A DNA stretch of 64,000 nucleotides, taken from positions 1-64,000 of the forward strand of contig JAPXMY010000003.1 of the NCBI GenBank assembly GCA_033808805.1. Reading direction: 5' to 3'. Of this stretch, positions 27,001 to 34,057 are shown one piece after another. Source of the stretch: UBA1783 sp033808805 (GTDB taxonomy: Bacteria > Bacillota_I > Bacilli_A > Erysipelotrichales > Erysipelotrichaceae). The translations under genes and the position numbers were made by a program. The notes beneath the pieces were generated by a model, which made no database searches, was not told the origin of the DNA, and saw nothing but the letters and a program-made list of their open reading frames with translations. Every line of letters begins with the position of its first letter. Within the stretch, counting starts at the first letter, position 1.

Positions 27001-28076
27001 AACTTTTTGATGAAACTCAAGAAATTGAAATACTTGATGAAACAGAAAATTATGGTTTAACTCAAGCTGAAGAAGATGAAATTGTTTATGAGAAGATCGG
27101 AATTGATCAGATAGAAAAGATTTCTGATGAAGAGATTTACGAGCTGGTCGATGAAATGTCAAAAGCCATCGCTGAGCTGAAAAAAGAGAATGATCAGGAA
27201 ATATTTATAGTTGACGATTTAGAAGAGCACATTGCAGATGACTATAATGAAGAGTTAAAAGTAAAAGAATCATCAATTTCTGACAGTGATGTAATCAAGG
27301 ATTTAGGTTTATTAGAAGATAATTTTGATGCAGAGGAACTTGATGGAAAGGTCATTGAAATAATTGATGAAGAGGATTCAAAAGCAGTGATTAATAACTA
27401 TTTAAAGGATTCTGAAATTCATAAGGATGAAAAAGAAACAATAGATTATGTTATTGATGATCATTATACAGAAGAAGAAGAGATTGAATTCTATGAAGAA
27501 AACCTGATCAATGATACTTCTGAAGAACCAGTCCCTCAGTATACGGATACCAATGTCTTTAAGTTTATTGACGATATATTGGTTGATGTCAAAAATGATG
27601 CTGAGATGATTCAAAGTAAACAAACTAAACAGGAATTCTTTAATGTTGAAGAAGAAAAAACGGTTGAGGACATCAGCAGGGTTTTATCAGGTTGGAATTT
27701 AGAGGACTTAGAATTTGTAGATGAAGAAAGCATTATGCCTAAATTTGGTGAAGATGATATTGAAGTAATGGCACATGCTGTATATGAACCTGCTAATCCT
27801 GTGCATAAACCTGTTTATTATGATGATCCGGTAAATGTAGATGAATTGACACAGAAACTTGAAAATGAAAGAGTGCTGAGACAACAGATGTTGGAGCAGA
27901 CTAAGCAGATTAAACTTCAAGTTAGAGAATATGAAGATGAGCTAGAGTCGGTAAACTCAAGTATGTCAAAAACAAATAAAATTCTTAACTTTGTCTTAAC
28001 ACTATTGATTTTAACTTTATTTGTTATCTTATTCGTTATTGGTTTCTGGTTTGCGTCGGAGAGAGGGCTGATTTAA
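24087..28076 (+). CDS. Giant acidic repeat protein with C-terminal membrane anchor
   Basis: I do not recognise this 1329-residue protein. There is no signal peptide. Residues 1-100 are Ser/Arg-rich and low complexity. Residues about 120-270 are a Gln/Pro/Tyr region with a 43-residue repeat. Residues about 275-460 hold two copies of a 93-residue Glu-rich unit. Residues 649-888 are exactly fifteen 16-residue acidic units (type DELTEEIADLEAADEE). Beyond about 1250 come a coiled coil (ENERVLRQQMLEQTKQIKLQV) and one membrane segment (about 1298-1320) ending in a short tail, so most of the protein should face the cytosol. AGGGAGG precedes ATG 24087, and its stop overlaps cmk. A scaffold or surface-charge role is possible, but function is unknown. 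Confidence 0.85.
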   Translation: MNGRSRLDRYQNLRSSASSETNVDEKTAASGGQTGSSGNYPGFRSGYSRQASRSRLYQTSEYDSLLKEHEDFLKSLDEQFGTLDQSAFSTAETAERQAPRVQQPQPIVQSAPEELTQPAQQQYTQQFQPVHEQTQQHVQQPYGQPMPQQEYIQQPYAQPVYQQQYTQPMQRVVPDQPQQYIQQPYGQPMPQQEYIQQPYAQPVYQQQYTQPMHRVVPDQTQPYVQQPYGYPMPQQGYIQQPYYEGYQYGQQPYYQPVQSPYVQQPVEQVAQEQGIEERIAEEKVVEEIIAEKQPAEEKVAEMQLPKEEFVEEEVTVQQEPVQRMIVDSIDQLEQPQFIYEQPALEIEEPEIETSAFNGPVLEEEQTSREEIIAEEKVIEEIIVEKQPAEEEVVEEQLPKEEFAEEVTVQQEPVQSMIVDSIDQLEQSALEIKEPEIETSAFDEPVLEEKQKSREEIIVPQSKETLIFGINDAEKEDKKEVDDVIYIDISEEKPVESKEKEDEDRKNLELYDLAYQSLLKLYPDLKAGKTYEKSISEISNAEDISLEDEALEEIIDFVEDVLPEDDLFEETTEFEVEDEEFPTKEETIDTVEEIEDDQIEGTLTSKDLSGIDLYKLFSDSLEKLKKQLKEQSKEVEETIELNPDEESLKDESIEEVADFEPADKGDESIEEISDFEAADEEDELSEEITDLEAADEEDELIEEIADLEVADEEDKSIEEIADFEAADEEDELIEEIADLEVVDEKDESIEEISDFEAADEEDELTEEITGLEVADEEDELTEEIADIEAADEEDELTEEIADLEAADEEDEPIEEITDLEAADEEDELTEEIADLEAADEEDEPIEEITDLEAADEEDESIEEITDLEAADEEDESIEEISDFEAADEEFIKIDDQLSDDTIEIELTDEKEEKELIQEELEKAEKAFAVIDEVEEVSEEEFLELEPIEAIEEIVKDDIIFEFIKPDFEIEEDELFDETQEIEILDETENYGLTQAEEDEIVYEKIGIDQIEKISDEEIYELVDEMSKAIAELKKENDQEIFIVDDLEEHIADDYNEELKVKESSISDSDVIKDLGLLEDNFDAEELDGKVIEIIDEEDSKAVINNYLKDSEIHKDEKETIDYVIDDHYTEEEEIEFYEENLINDTSEEPVPQYTDTNVFKFIDDILVDVKNDAEMIQSKQTKQEFFNVEEEKTVEDISRVLSGWNLEDLEFVDEESIMPKFGEDDIEVMAHAVYEPANPVHKPVYYDDPVNVDELTQKLENERVLRQQMLEQTKQIKLQVREYEDELESVNSSMSKTNKILNFVLTLLILTLFVILFVIGFWFASERGLI
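24501..24840 (+). repeat. 129-base tandem repeat (Gln/Pro/Tyr), about 2.5 copies
   Basis: Units start at 24501, 24630 and 24759; the period is exactly 129 bases (43 codons). The first two units are near identical; the third diverges after about 55 bases. The coded text is of the type QQPYGQPMPQQEYIQQPYAQ. Confidence 0.9.
24921..25463 (+). repeat. 279-base duplicated segment (Glu-rich)
   Basis: Copies begin at 24921 and 25200. Both encode the order KQPAEE, LPKEEF, VTVQQEPVQ, MIVDSIDQLEQ, EPEIETSAF. The second copy has small in-frame deletions, indicating an older duplication than the 129-base repeat. Confidence 0.85.
26031..26750 (+). repeat. 48-base tandem repeat, 15 uninterrupted units
   Basis: 720 bases equal to exactly fifteen 16-codon units with no frame break. 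Consensus unit: D-E-(L/S/P)-(T/I)-E-E-I-(A/T/S)-D-(L/F)-E-A-A-D-E-E. Units 10/12 and 11/13 are identical at protein level, which points to recent slippage of a two-unit block. Confidence 0.97.
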
Positions 28077-28732
28077 TGCGTATTAATATAGCTATTGATG
28101 GACCAAGTGCTTCGGGAAAGAGCACTGTAGCCAGAGAAATATGTAAAAGATTAGATTATATCCATTTAGATACTGGAGCAATGTATCGCTGTGCAGCGCT
28201 CTATGCTGCCAGAACACATACAAATATCAATGATGATGAGCAGTTGATGGATATGCTTGATGAATTAGAAATTGAATTAACTAAAGATGGCAAGGTCTTG
28301 TTAAATGGTGAAGATGTGACAGATGCTATCAGAACTGATGAGATTTCTATGGCCTCTTCAAATATTTCAACTAAAAGAATTGTTAGAGAGAGAATGGTTG
28401 AAATGCAGCAAACGATGGCTGAGGGAAAAGGTTTTGTAATGGATGGAAGAGATATCGGCACAGTTGTTTTACCACATGCGGAAGTTAAAATATATTTAAC
28501 AGCTTCTGCTTCAGCCAGAGCGATGAGAAGATATCTGGAAAATCAAAAAAGAGGAATTGAATCCAATCTGAATACTCTTAGAAATGAAATAGTAGATAGA
28601 GATTATCAGGATATGCATCGTAAATACTCACCGTTAAGACAGGCTGATGATGCAATATTAATTGACTCATCAGAGATGACGGTAACAGAGGTTGTTGATG
28701 AGGTAATGAGAATAATTTCTGAAAAAATTTAA
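28076..28732 (+). CDS. cmk: Cytidylate kinase
   Basis: Phosphorylates CMP and dCMP with ATP. Its 218 residues are standard. P-loop GPSASGKSTVAREI, then LDTGAMYRCAAL, MDGRDIGTVVLPHAEVKIYL and RDYQDMHRKYSPL are all Cmk signatures. The ATG overlaps the stop of the large repeat protein (TTAATG), so cmk is translationally coupled to it. It is followed by der at 11 bases. The usual rpsA-like gene between cmk and der is missing. Confidence 0.97.
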   Translation: MRINIAIDGPSASGKSTVAREICKRLDYIHLDTGAMYRCAALYAARTHTNINDDEQLMDMLDELEIELTKDGKVLLNGEDVTDAIRTDEISMASSNISTKRIVRERMVEMQQTMAEGKGFVMDGRDIGTVVLPHAEVKIYLTASASARAMRRYLENQKRGIESNLNTLRNEIVDRDYQDMHRKYSPLRQADDAILIDSSEMTVTEVVDEVMRIISEKI

Positions 28733-28743
28733 GGAGTGATATT

Positions 28744-30051
28744 ATGCTAGTTGGAACTGTTGCAATTGTTGGCCGTCCCAACGTAGGCAAATCAACCGTA
28801 TTCAATCGAATGATAGGAGACAGAGTTTCTATTGTCGATGATACTCCTGGTGTTACCAGAGATAGAATTTATGGTAAATGTGAATGGTTGACCAAAAGTT
28901 TTAATCTAATTGATACAGGTGGATTACAAATTGAGGATCAACCTTTTCAAATCGAAATTAAAGCTCAGGTAGAAATAGCGGTTGAAGAAGCAGACACGAT
29001 AGTTATGCTTGCAAATGCCAGAGACGGAGTAACCAATGATGATATTTATATCGCCAGGATGTTACAAAAAACAAATAAAAAAGTAATTTTAGCAGTCAAT
29101 AAAGTTGATGATATATCTTTTATGAGTGCTGTTTATGAATTCTATGCATTGGGTTTAGGAGATCCTATTGCTATCAGTGGAGTACAATCAATTGGAATGG
29201 GTGATCTGATGGATGCAATCCTGGATTCTTTTGAAGGTAAGGAAACACAAAAACAGGAAGGATTGATTTCTTTTGCGGTAATTGGCAGACCCAATGTTGG
29301 TAAAAGTTCACTTGTAAATGCTATTTTAAATCAGCAGAGAGTAATTGTATCAGATGTCAGTGGAACAACAAGAGATGCAATCGACACTCCTTTTGAGCGT
29401 GATGGCAAATCATATGTTGTAGTAGATACTGCCGGAATCAGAAAAAGAGGCCGTATTTATGAAAACATAGAAAAGTACTCGGTTTTAAGAGCTATGAGAG
29501 CTATTGATAAATGCGATGTAGTATTATTTGTTCTGGATGGTTCTACAGGTATTACCGAACAGGATAAACATGTGGCTGGTTATGCTGTTGAAGCAGGTAA
29601 GGGAATTATTATCGTTTATAACAAGTGGGATATTGTAGAAAAAGATCATACAACTATGGATACAATTACCAAAGAAATAAGAGCACAATTTGTTTACCTG
29701 GATTATGCTCCAATTGTTTTTGTCAGTGCTTTAAATAAATCAAGGATAAACAATCTCTTTCCATTAATTGATGAAGTATATGAATATTCACAGTTTAGAG
29801 TACAGACATCTCTATTAAATGAGGTTATAGCTGATGCCCAGATTACAACACCTCCACCTGCCCATAAAGGAAAGAAACTGAAGATAAATTATTGTAATCA
29901 GGTTTCAGTTGCTCCACCAACATTTATATTATTTGTCAATGATGAAGAATTATTACATTTTTCATATCAGAGATATTTAGAAAACAGATTAAGAGATGCT
30001 TTTGATTTTACAGGTAACCCAATCAGAATCATTGCTAGAAAGAAAAATTAG
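28744..30051 (+). CDS. der: GTPase Der (EngA)
   Basis: Double-GTPase needed for 50S subunit maturation. In its 435 residues it has two G domains: GRPNVGKSTVFN (about residue 9) and GRPNVGKSSLVN (about residue 180). DTGGL, DTAGI, NKVD and NKWD motifs and a C-terminal KH-like domain follow. AAGGAGTG precedes ATG 28744. It is the third gene of the repeat protein-cmk-der-hup unit. Confidence 0.97.
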   Translation: MLVGTVAIVGRPNVGKSTVFNRMIGDRVSIVDDTPGVTRDRIYGKCEWLTKSFNLIDTGGLQIEDQPFQIEIKAQVEIAVEEADTIVMLANARDGVTNDDIYIARMLQKTNKKVILAVNKVDDISFMSAVYEFYALGLGDPIAISGVQSIGMGDLMDAILDSFEGKETQKQEGLISFAVIGRPNVGKSSLVNAILNQQRVIVSDVSGTTRDAIDTPFERDGKSYVVVDTAGIRKRGRIYENIEKYSVLRAMRAIDKCDVVLFVLDGSTGITEQDKHVAGYAVEAGKGIIIVYNKWDIVEKDHTTMDTITKEIRAQFVYLDYAPIVFVSALNKSRINNLFPLIDEVYEYSQFRVQTSLLNEVIADAQITTPPPAHKGKKLKINYCNQVSVAPPTFILFVNDEELLHFSYQRYLENRLRDAFDFTGNPIRIIARKKN

Positions 30052-30066
30052 AGGATAGGTATTTAT

Positions 30067-30351
30067 ATGAATAGCAAAATTTTAAAGAAAGATATAGTTG
30101 AAAAGTTTGCTGCGGAATTTGAGATAACTAAAAAAGATGCTGCCAAACAGGTTGATTTCATTTTTGAGACCATTATAGAAGAAATTATTGCTGGTAATGA
30201 TGTAGCAATTAAAGACTTAGGTAAATTCGAGATTAAACAAAGAGCAGCCAGAACAGGTATTAATCCTGCAACGTTACAAAAGGTAGAAGTACCTGCTAAA
30301 AAAACTGTCTCTTTTAAGGCTTCAGCCAAATTAAAAGAAGCTGTTAAATAA
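30067..30351 (+). CDS. hup: HU-family DNA-binding protein
   Basis: A 94-residue histone-like protein that bends and compacts DNA. It has MNSKILKKDIVEKFAAEF at the N-terminus, IKDLGKFEIKQRAARTGINPAT (the family's GFGTF..R.R..R.GRNP.T region in divergent form) and KKTVSFKASAKLKEAV at the end. The arm motif is altered (GKFEIKQRAARTGINP), as in many Bacillota HU proteins. It is 15 bases after der and is closed by a strong terminator. Confidence 0.92.
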   Translation: MNSKILKKDIVEKFAAEFEITKKDAAKQVDFIFETIIEEIIAGNDVAIKDLGKFEIKQRAARTGINPATLQKVEVPAKKTVSFKASAKLKEAVK

Positions 30352-30357
30352 CCTTGA

Positions 30358-30384
30358 GCAATGTGTTTACACATTGCATTTTTA
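30358..30384 (+). terminator. Terminator after hup
   Basis: 8-bp stem GCAATGTG/CACATTGC with loop TTTA, then ATTTTT. Confidence 0.9.
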
Positions 30385-30415
30385 GGTCAAATTAATAATC
30401 AAACAGGCATTATTA

Positions 30416-30424
30416 TGATATAAT
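30416..30424 (+). promoter_or_regulatory. Extended -10 promoter of the DUF2779 gene
   Basis: TGATATAAT at 30416-30424, after the hup terminator and 20 bases before the gene; no clear -35. Confidence 0.45.
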
Positions 30425-30443
30425 ATATGTGAGGTAAGGATGT

Positions 30444-31925
30444 ATGCATGTGTCAGATGTAAAGAGATTCTTGCGATGCCCTAGATTGTACCAATTATCA
30501 TTAGAAACAAAAACGAAATTTCACTTATATTTCAATATAAGTACGGATATAAATGTCAGCATTGCTAAAAAATTGAATATTGAAAAATATTATGTTGGTG
30601 TTCCCAACGAAGAAAGTAGTGATACATTTTTAACTGCAGCTAATTATAATTGGATATTTAAAGCAAGATTCTCCTATAAAGGTTTAAGGATAAGAGTTCC
30701 TTTACTATTTATTGAGGGAAACCAATGTGACGTGTATTCAATTCTTCTTTCAACCCAGGCTTTGGAATCTGAAGCAAGCAACATAGCTTACATCAAACAT
30801 GTATTAGAAGGAAATGGTTTGAGGGTAAACAACTACTATATTCTGTATTTAAATAAAGACTATGTTTATAAAGATAGTCTTGATGATGAAAAATTATGGA
30901 TATTAACTGATTATTTTGTTAAAGATGGTAAGCAAACTGCTTATATAAAGGATTTTGTTGAAAATATTCCAATGGATTTGGATGAAATTCTCTATAGAAT
31001 TGATACCTCAGAACTTGAACTTCCAGTAAGAAGCAATAAGTGTACTGGAAGAAACAGATGTCCGTTCTATTATGACTGTTTTCCTTTAGAAAGAATAATT
31101 GCTGACAACTGCATTTTGACTCTGGTTTCCTCACAGCACAAGTATGAGATGTATGAGGATGGTATCAGGTCTTTAAAAGATGCAGATCTTGATAGAGTTG
31201 AGGGTAATAATGTTCAAATGGCTCAGATAAAAGCTGATCAGAATGGTGGTTTGTATTTTGATAAGCAAGCTTTAGAAAAGTGGCTGGATCAGCTGGAATT
31301 TCCAATTTCCTTTATTGATTTTGAATGGGATTTATTTCCGATACCACCTTATAAAGATATGAAGGTGATGGATGTTTTGGTTTTTCAGTATTCATTACAT
31401 GTCTTAGATGCTGAAAAGCTCACTCATTATGAATTTATTGGTGAAGGTGACAGCCGAAAAGAGCTGGTTGAATCTTTACTGGATAATATTCCAGAAAAAG
31501 GAAGTGTCGTAGCTTACAATGCTACTGGTGCTGAAAGATTAAGAATCAATGAATTAGCGAATTATTTTCCCGAATATAGTGAAAAACTATTAGAAATAAA
31601 TGAAAGGTTAATAGATATGGCTGTGCCATTTATTTCTGGAATTGTATATGATACGAGAATGAGAGGTTCATTTACCCTGAATACAATCGAAAATATGATT
31701 GATGATAAGCATTCCTATGATGATCTGGATGTCTCTGATGGAATGCAGGCTGTTGAGATACATCGTGAGATGTCTTTATGCCAGGATGAAAAACAAAAAC
31801 AAATATATAGAGAAAAATTATTTGAATACTGTGGCTTAGACACATATTCACTGTATAAAATTTATAAATGGTTAAAAATGATACTAAGCGATGATGATAA
31901 TCGCAAGAATATAGGAGGAATTTAG
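30444..31925 (+). CDS. DUF2779 protein: degenerate Cas4-like domain plus DEDD-type nuclease-like domain
   Basis: A 493-residue protein of unknown function. The N-terminal half resembles Cas4/RecB-like proteins. Four cysteines, C12 (RCPRLYQL), C200, C206 and C212 (CTGRNRCPFYYDC), match a 4Fe-4S cluster layout. The expected nuclease residues seem lost: the region is RIRVPLLF then CDVYSILLST, where active members have D and ExK. The C-terminal DUF2779 domain has FIDFEWD (D292, E294), VVAYNATGAERLR, RLIDMA and YCGLDTYSLYKI, consistent with an RNase H-fold exonuclease. It is 1 base before hpf. A nucleic-acid processing role is likely; substrate unknown. Confidence 0.8.
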   Translation: MHVSDVKRFLRCPRLYQLSLETKTKFHLYFNISTDINVSIAKKLNIEKYYVGVPNEESSDTFLTAANYNWIFKARFSYKGLRIRVPLLFIEGNQCDVYSILLSTQALESEASNIAYIKHVLEGNGLRVNNYYILYLNKDYVYKDSLDDEKLWILTDYFVKDGKQTAYIKDFVENIPMDLDEILYRIDTSELELPVRSNKCTGRNRCPFYYDCFPLERIIADNCILTLVSSQHKYEMYEDGIRSLKDADLDRVEGNNVQMAQIKADQNGGLYFDKQALEKWLDQLEFPISFIDFEWDLFPIPPYKDMKVMDVLVFQYSLHVLDAEKLTHYEFIGEGDSRKELVESLLDNIPEKGSVVAYNATGAERLRINELANYFPEYSEKLLEINERLIDMAVPFISGIVYDTRMRGSFTLNTIENMIDDKHSYDDLDVSDGMQAVEIHREMSLCQDEKQKQIYREKLFEYCGLDTYSLYKIYKWLKMILSDDDNRKNIGGI

Positions 31926-31926
31926 T

Positions 31927-32451
31927 ATGAAAGTAAATGTTTATTCTAAAGATGTTAGTTTGTCTGCAGAAGTAGAGAAAAGGATTGGTGATAAGTTGTC
32001 TTTTTTAGACAAATATCTCTTGATTGATCCAGAGACAATTGCCAATGCAGTTGTCAAAAAACATGGTAATAATATTAGGTTGGAAATAACTATTCCTTCA
32101 AAAATTGGTTATTTAAGAAGTGAAGTTGTCGACGATGAGGTTAAAAATGCAATTGATAAATCAATTGATAAATTAGAAGACCAGATCAGAAGACAAAAGA
32201 CGCGTTTGTCTAGAAGACACAAAGAAAAATTAGCTAAAGCATTTGTTGATAATGTAGAATATGATGATGAAGAGGATGTAATTGCCAGAGTTAAAAGAGT
32301 AGTAGTTGATGATTTAGATACTGATGAAGCAATTATTCAAATGGAACTTGTAAATCATAACTTCTACGTGTTTAGAGATAAAGATACTGGACTTATTTCA
32401 ATTATTTATCGCAGAGACCAGGGAGATTATGGTATTTTAGAAGTAGTTTAA
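31927..32451 (+). CDS. hpf: Long-form ribosome hibernation promoting factor
   Basis: Binds 30S subunits and dimerises ribosomes into inactive 100S particles in stationary phase. At 174 residues it is the long form. The N-terminal S30AE domain (YSKDVSLSAEVEKRIGDKL, then DKLEDQIRRQKTR) is joined by an acidic linker to the C-terminal dimerisation domain (DTDEAIIQMELVNHNFYVF). TAGGAGGAATTTAGT precedes ATG 31927. The gene directly follows the DUF2779 gene. Confidence 0.95.
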   Translation: MKVNVYSKDVSLSAEVEKRIGDKLSFLDKYLLIDPETIANAVVKKHGNNIRLEITIPSKIGYLRSEVVDDEVKNAIDKSIDKLEDQIRRQKTRLSRRHKEKLAKAFVDNVEYDDEEDVIARVKRVVVDDLDTDEAIIQMELVNHNFYVFRDKDTGLISIIYRRDQGDYGILEVV

Positions 32452-32470
32452 CTTATAAAACGCGATTATA

Positions 32471-32499
32471 TTGAAAGTTAACAGGTTAAGGGATAAAAT
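32471..32499 (+). promoter_or_regulatory. Promoter reading towards the sugar transporter gene
   Basis: TTGAAA (32471-32476), 17-base spacer, TAAAAT (32494-32499). It lies before, not after, the terminator at 32569, so its transcript would pass through that hairpin. Confidence 0.55.
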
Positions 32500-32521
32500 T
32501 AAATCACTAAGTTAGTAAATA

Positions 32522-32651
32522 ATTTGAAACCTTAATGAACCATGTGCTTACATTTACGAAGAAAAAGAGGGATGGTTTACAAACCATCCCCTTATTTTAG
32601 GCATAAATAATACATGTTATGAAGATACGGTTCTATAGAAAGGTTTCAAAT
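32522..32651 (+). repeat. 12-bp inverted repeat flanking a hairpin in the transporter leader
   Basis: ATTTGAAACCTT (32522-32533) and AAGGTTTCAAAT (32640-32651) are perfect reverse complements. They surround the terminator hairpin and end 23 bases before the transporter start. They could be operator half-sites or arms of an RNA switch. Confidence 0.6.
32567..32600 (+). terminator. Terminator between hpf and the sugar transporter
   Basis: GGGATGGTTT (32569-32578) pairs with AAACCATCCC (32581-32590), followed by CTTATTTT. It may terminate hpf or attenuate the transporter leader. Confidence 0.8.
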
Positions 32652-32674
32652 AATAGAAAAGAGGGTTAATCAAT

Positions 32675-34057
32675 ATGAACGAAAAAGTTAAGAAAAGAAA
32701 TCGCTGGATGTTTGGTATGGGCACAATCGGAAGAGATATGCTTTATACACTGGTCTCGATGTTTTTGATGTTTTACTTAACCGATGTTTTAGATCTATCA
32801 GATAAAATAATGGCTTATATCACGATGATTATGGTTTTTGTCAGAGTATTTGATGCCTTTAATGATCCTTTTATGGGTATGCTGGTAGATAATACCAAAA
32901 CTAAATGGGGCAAGTTTAAACCATGGATCTTAATTGGAGCTATTTTATCTTCAATTTTTACAATAGTATTTTTCTATGATTTTAAAATTGAAGGATTGGG
33001 GTTTGTAGTTATTTTTACAGTAAACTATCTATTATGGGAAATTTCCTATACTGCTAATGATATTGCCTATTGGTCAATGTTGCCTTCACTTTCTAAAGAT
33101 CAGAAAGAACGTGAAAAAATAGGAGCTGTTGCCAGAATATGTGCCAATCTGGGTATGTTTACTCTGGTAGTTGGAATTACTGGTTTTACCCAATTTCTGG
33201 CCGAAAAAACCGGCTCTATGCAGCAGGCATATTTTTATTTATCAATCATCCTGGTTTTCTTAATGCTATTTTTCCAAATGTTTACAGTATTTGGTGTTAA
33301 AGAAGATTTAAAAAATCAGATGGTTGAAGAGCAGACAACTGTTAAGGAACTGTTTCAGATAATTGTAAAAAATGACCAATTATTATGGATATCTATTTCC
33401 ATGAGTATTTTTATGACTGGATATATGACAACCACTTCTTTTGGACAGTATTATTTTAAATATGTCTATGGTGATATAAACATGTATTCAGTATTTGCGG
33501 CTATCCTGGCAGTATCACAGCTTACAGCCCTGGCTATTTTCCCTTTGGTTTCCAAATATCTGAAGCGCAATACGATTTTTACTGCCAGTATCTTTCTAAT
33601 GGTTTTAGGCTATGTAATTTTCTTTTTGGCCCCAACAACAACGATGCTGGGAATTGGGGTTGCCGGAATCCTGCTTTTTGTCGGTCAGGGAGCAATCCAG
33701 CTATTGATGCTGATGTTTATATCCGATTCAGTGGAATATGGAGAATGGAAATTTCATAAGCGCAATGACTCAGTAACGTTATCGCTGCAGCCATTTATTA
33801 ATAAACTGGGTAACGCCTTAGCCAGCGGAATAGTGGGAACTACCGTTATTTTAGCTGGTATCAATGAATCAACTGATGTTTCACAGGTATCTCAACAGGG
33901 ACTGAACCTTTTAAAAACTTCAATGCTGATATTACCATTAATTTTTGTGATTATAGCCTATCTTATATATCGAAAATTTTATCGTATTGATGAAGTATTC
34001 TATAAACAGATAATTGCTGAAAATCAAAAACGTATAGAGGAGTCAAAACATGAGTAA
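32675..34057 (+). CDS. GPH-family sugar/cation symporter
   Basis: A 460-residue membrane protein with 12 hydrophobic segments, of the glycoside-pentoside-hexuronide family in the major facilitator superfamily. It imports glycosides with a cation. Seen in the sequence: RVFDAFNDPFMGMLVDNTKTKWGKFKPW (family signature, shown in part as DAFNDPFMG and GKFKPW) and VEYGEWK near residue 350. No C-terminal EIIA domain is present. It overlaps the alpha-glucosidase gene by 8 bases, so the substrate is most likely an alpha-glucoside such as isomaltose or maltose. GAGGGTTAATCAAT precedes ATG 32675. Confidence 0.88.
   Translation: MNEKVKKRNRWMFGMGTIGRDMLYTLVSMFLMFYLTDVLDLSDKIMAYITMIMVFVRVFDAFNDPFMGMLVDNTKTKWGKFKPWILIGAILSSIFTIVFFYDFKIEGLGFVVIFTVNYLLWEISYTANDIAYWSMLPSLSKDQKEREKIGAVARICANLGMFTLVVGITGFTQFLAEKTGSMQQAYFYLSIILVFLMLFFQMFTVFGVKEDLKNQMVEEQTTVKELFQIIVKNDQLLWISISMSIFMTGYMTTTSFGQYYFKYVYGDINMYSVFAAILAVSQLTALAIFPLVSKYLKRNTIFTASIFLMVLGYVIFFLAPTTTMLGIGVAGILLFVGQGAIQLLMLMFISDSVEYGEWKFHKRNDSVTLSLQPFINKLGNALASGIVGTTVILAGINESTDVSQVSQQGLNLLKTSMLILPLIFVIIAYLIYRKFYRIDEVFYKQIIAENQKRIEESKHE

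Noticed and set aside
30063..30374. Minus-strand frame opposite hup
   Set aside because: Exact antisense of the HU gene; no independent support.
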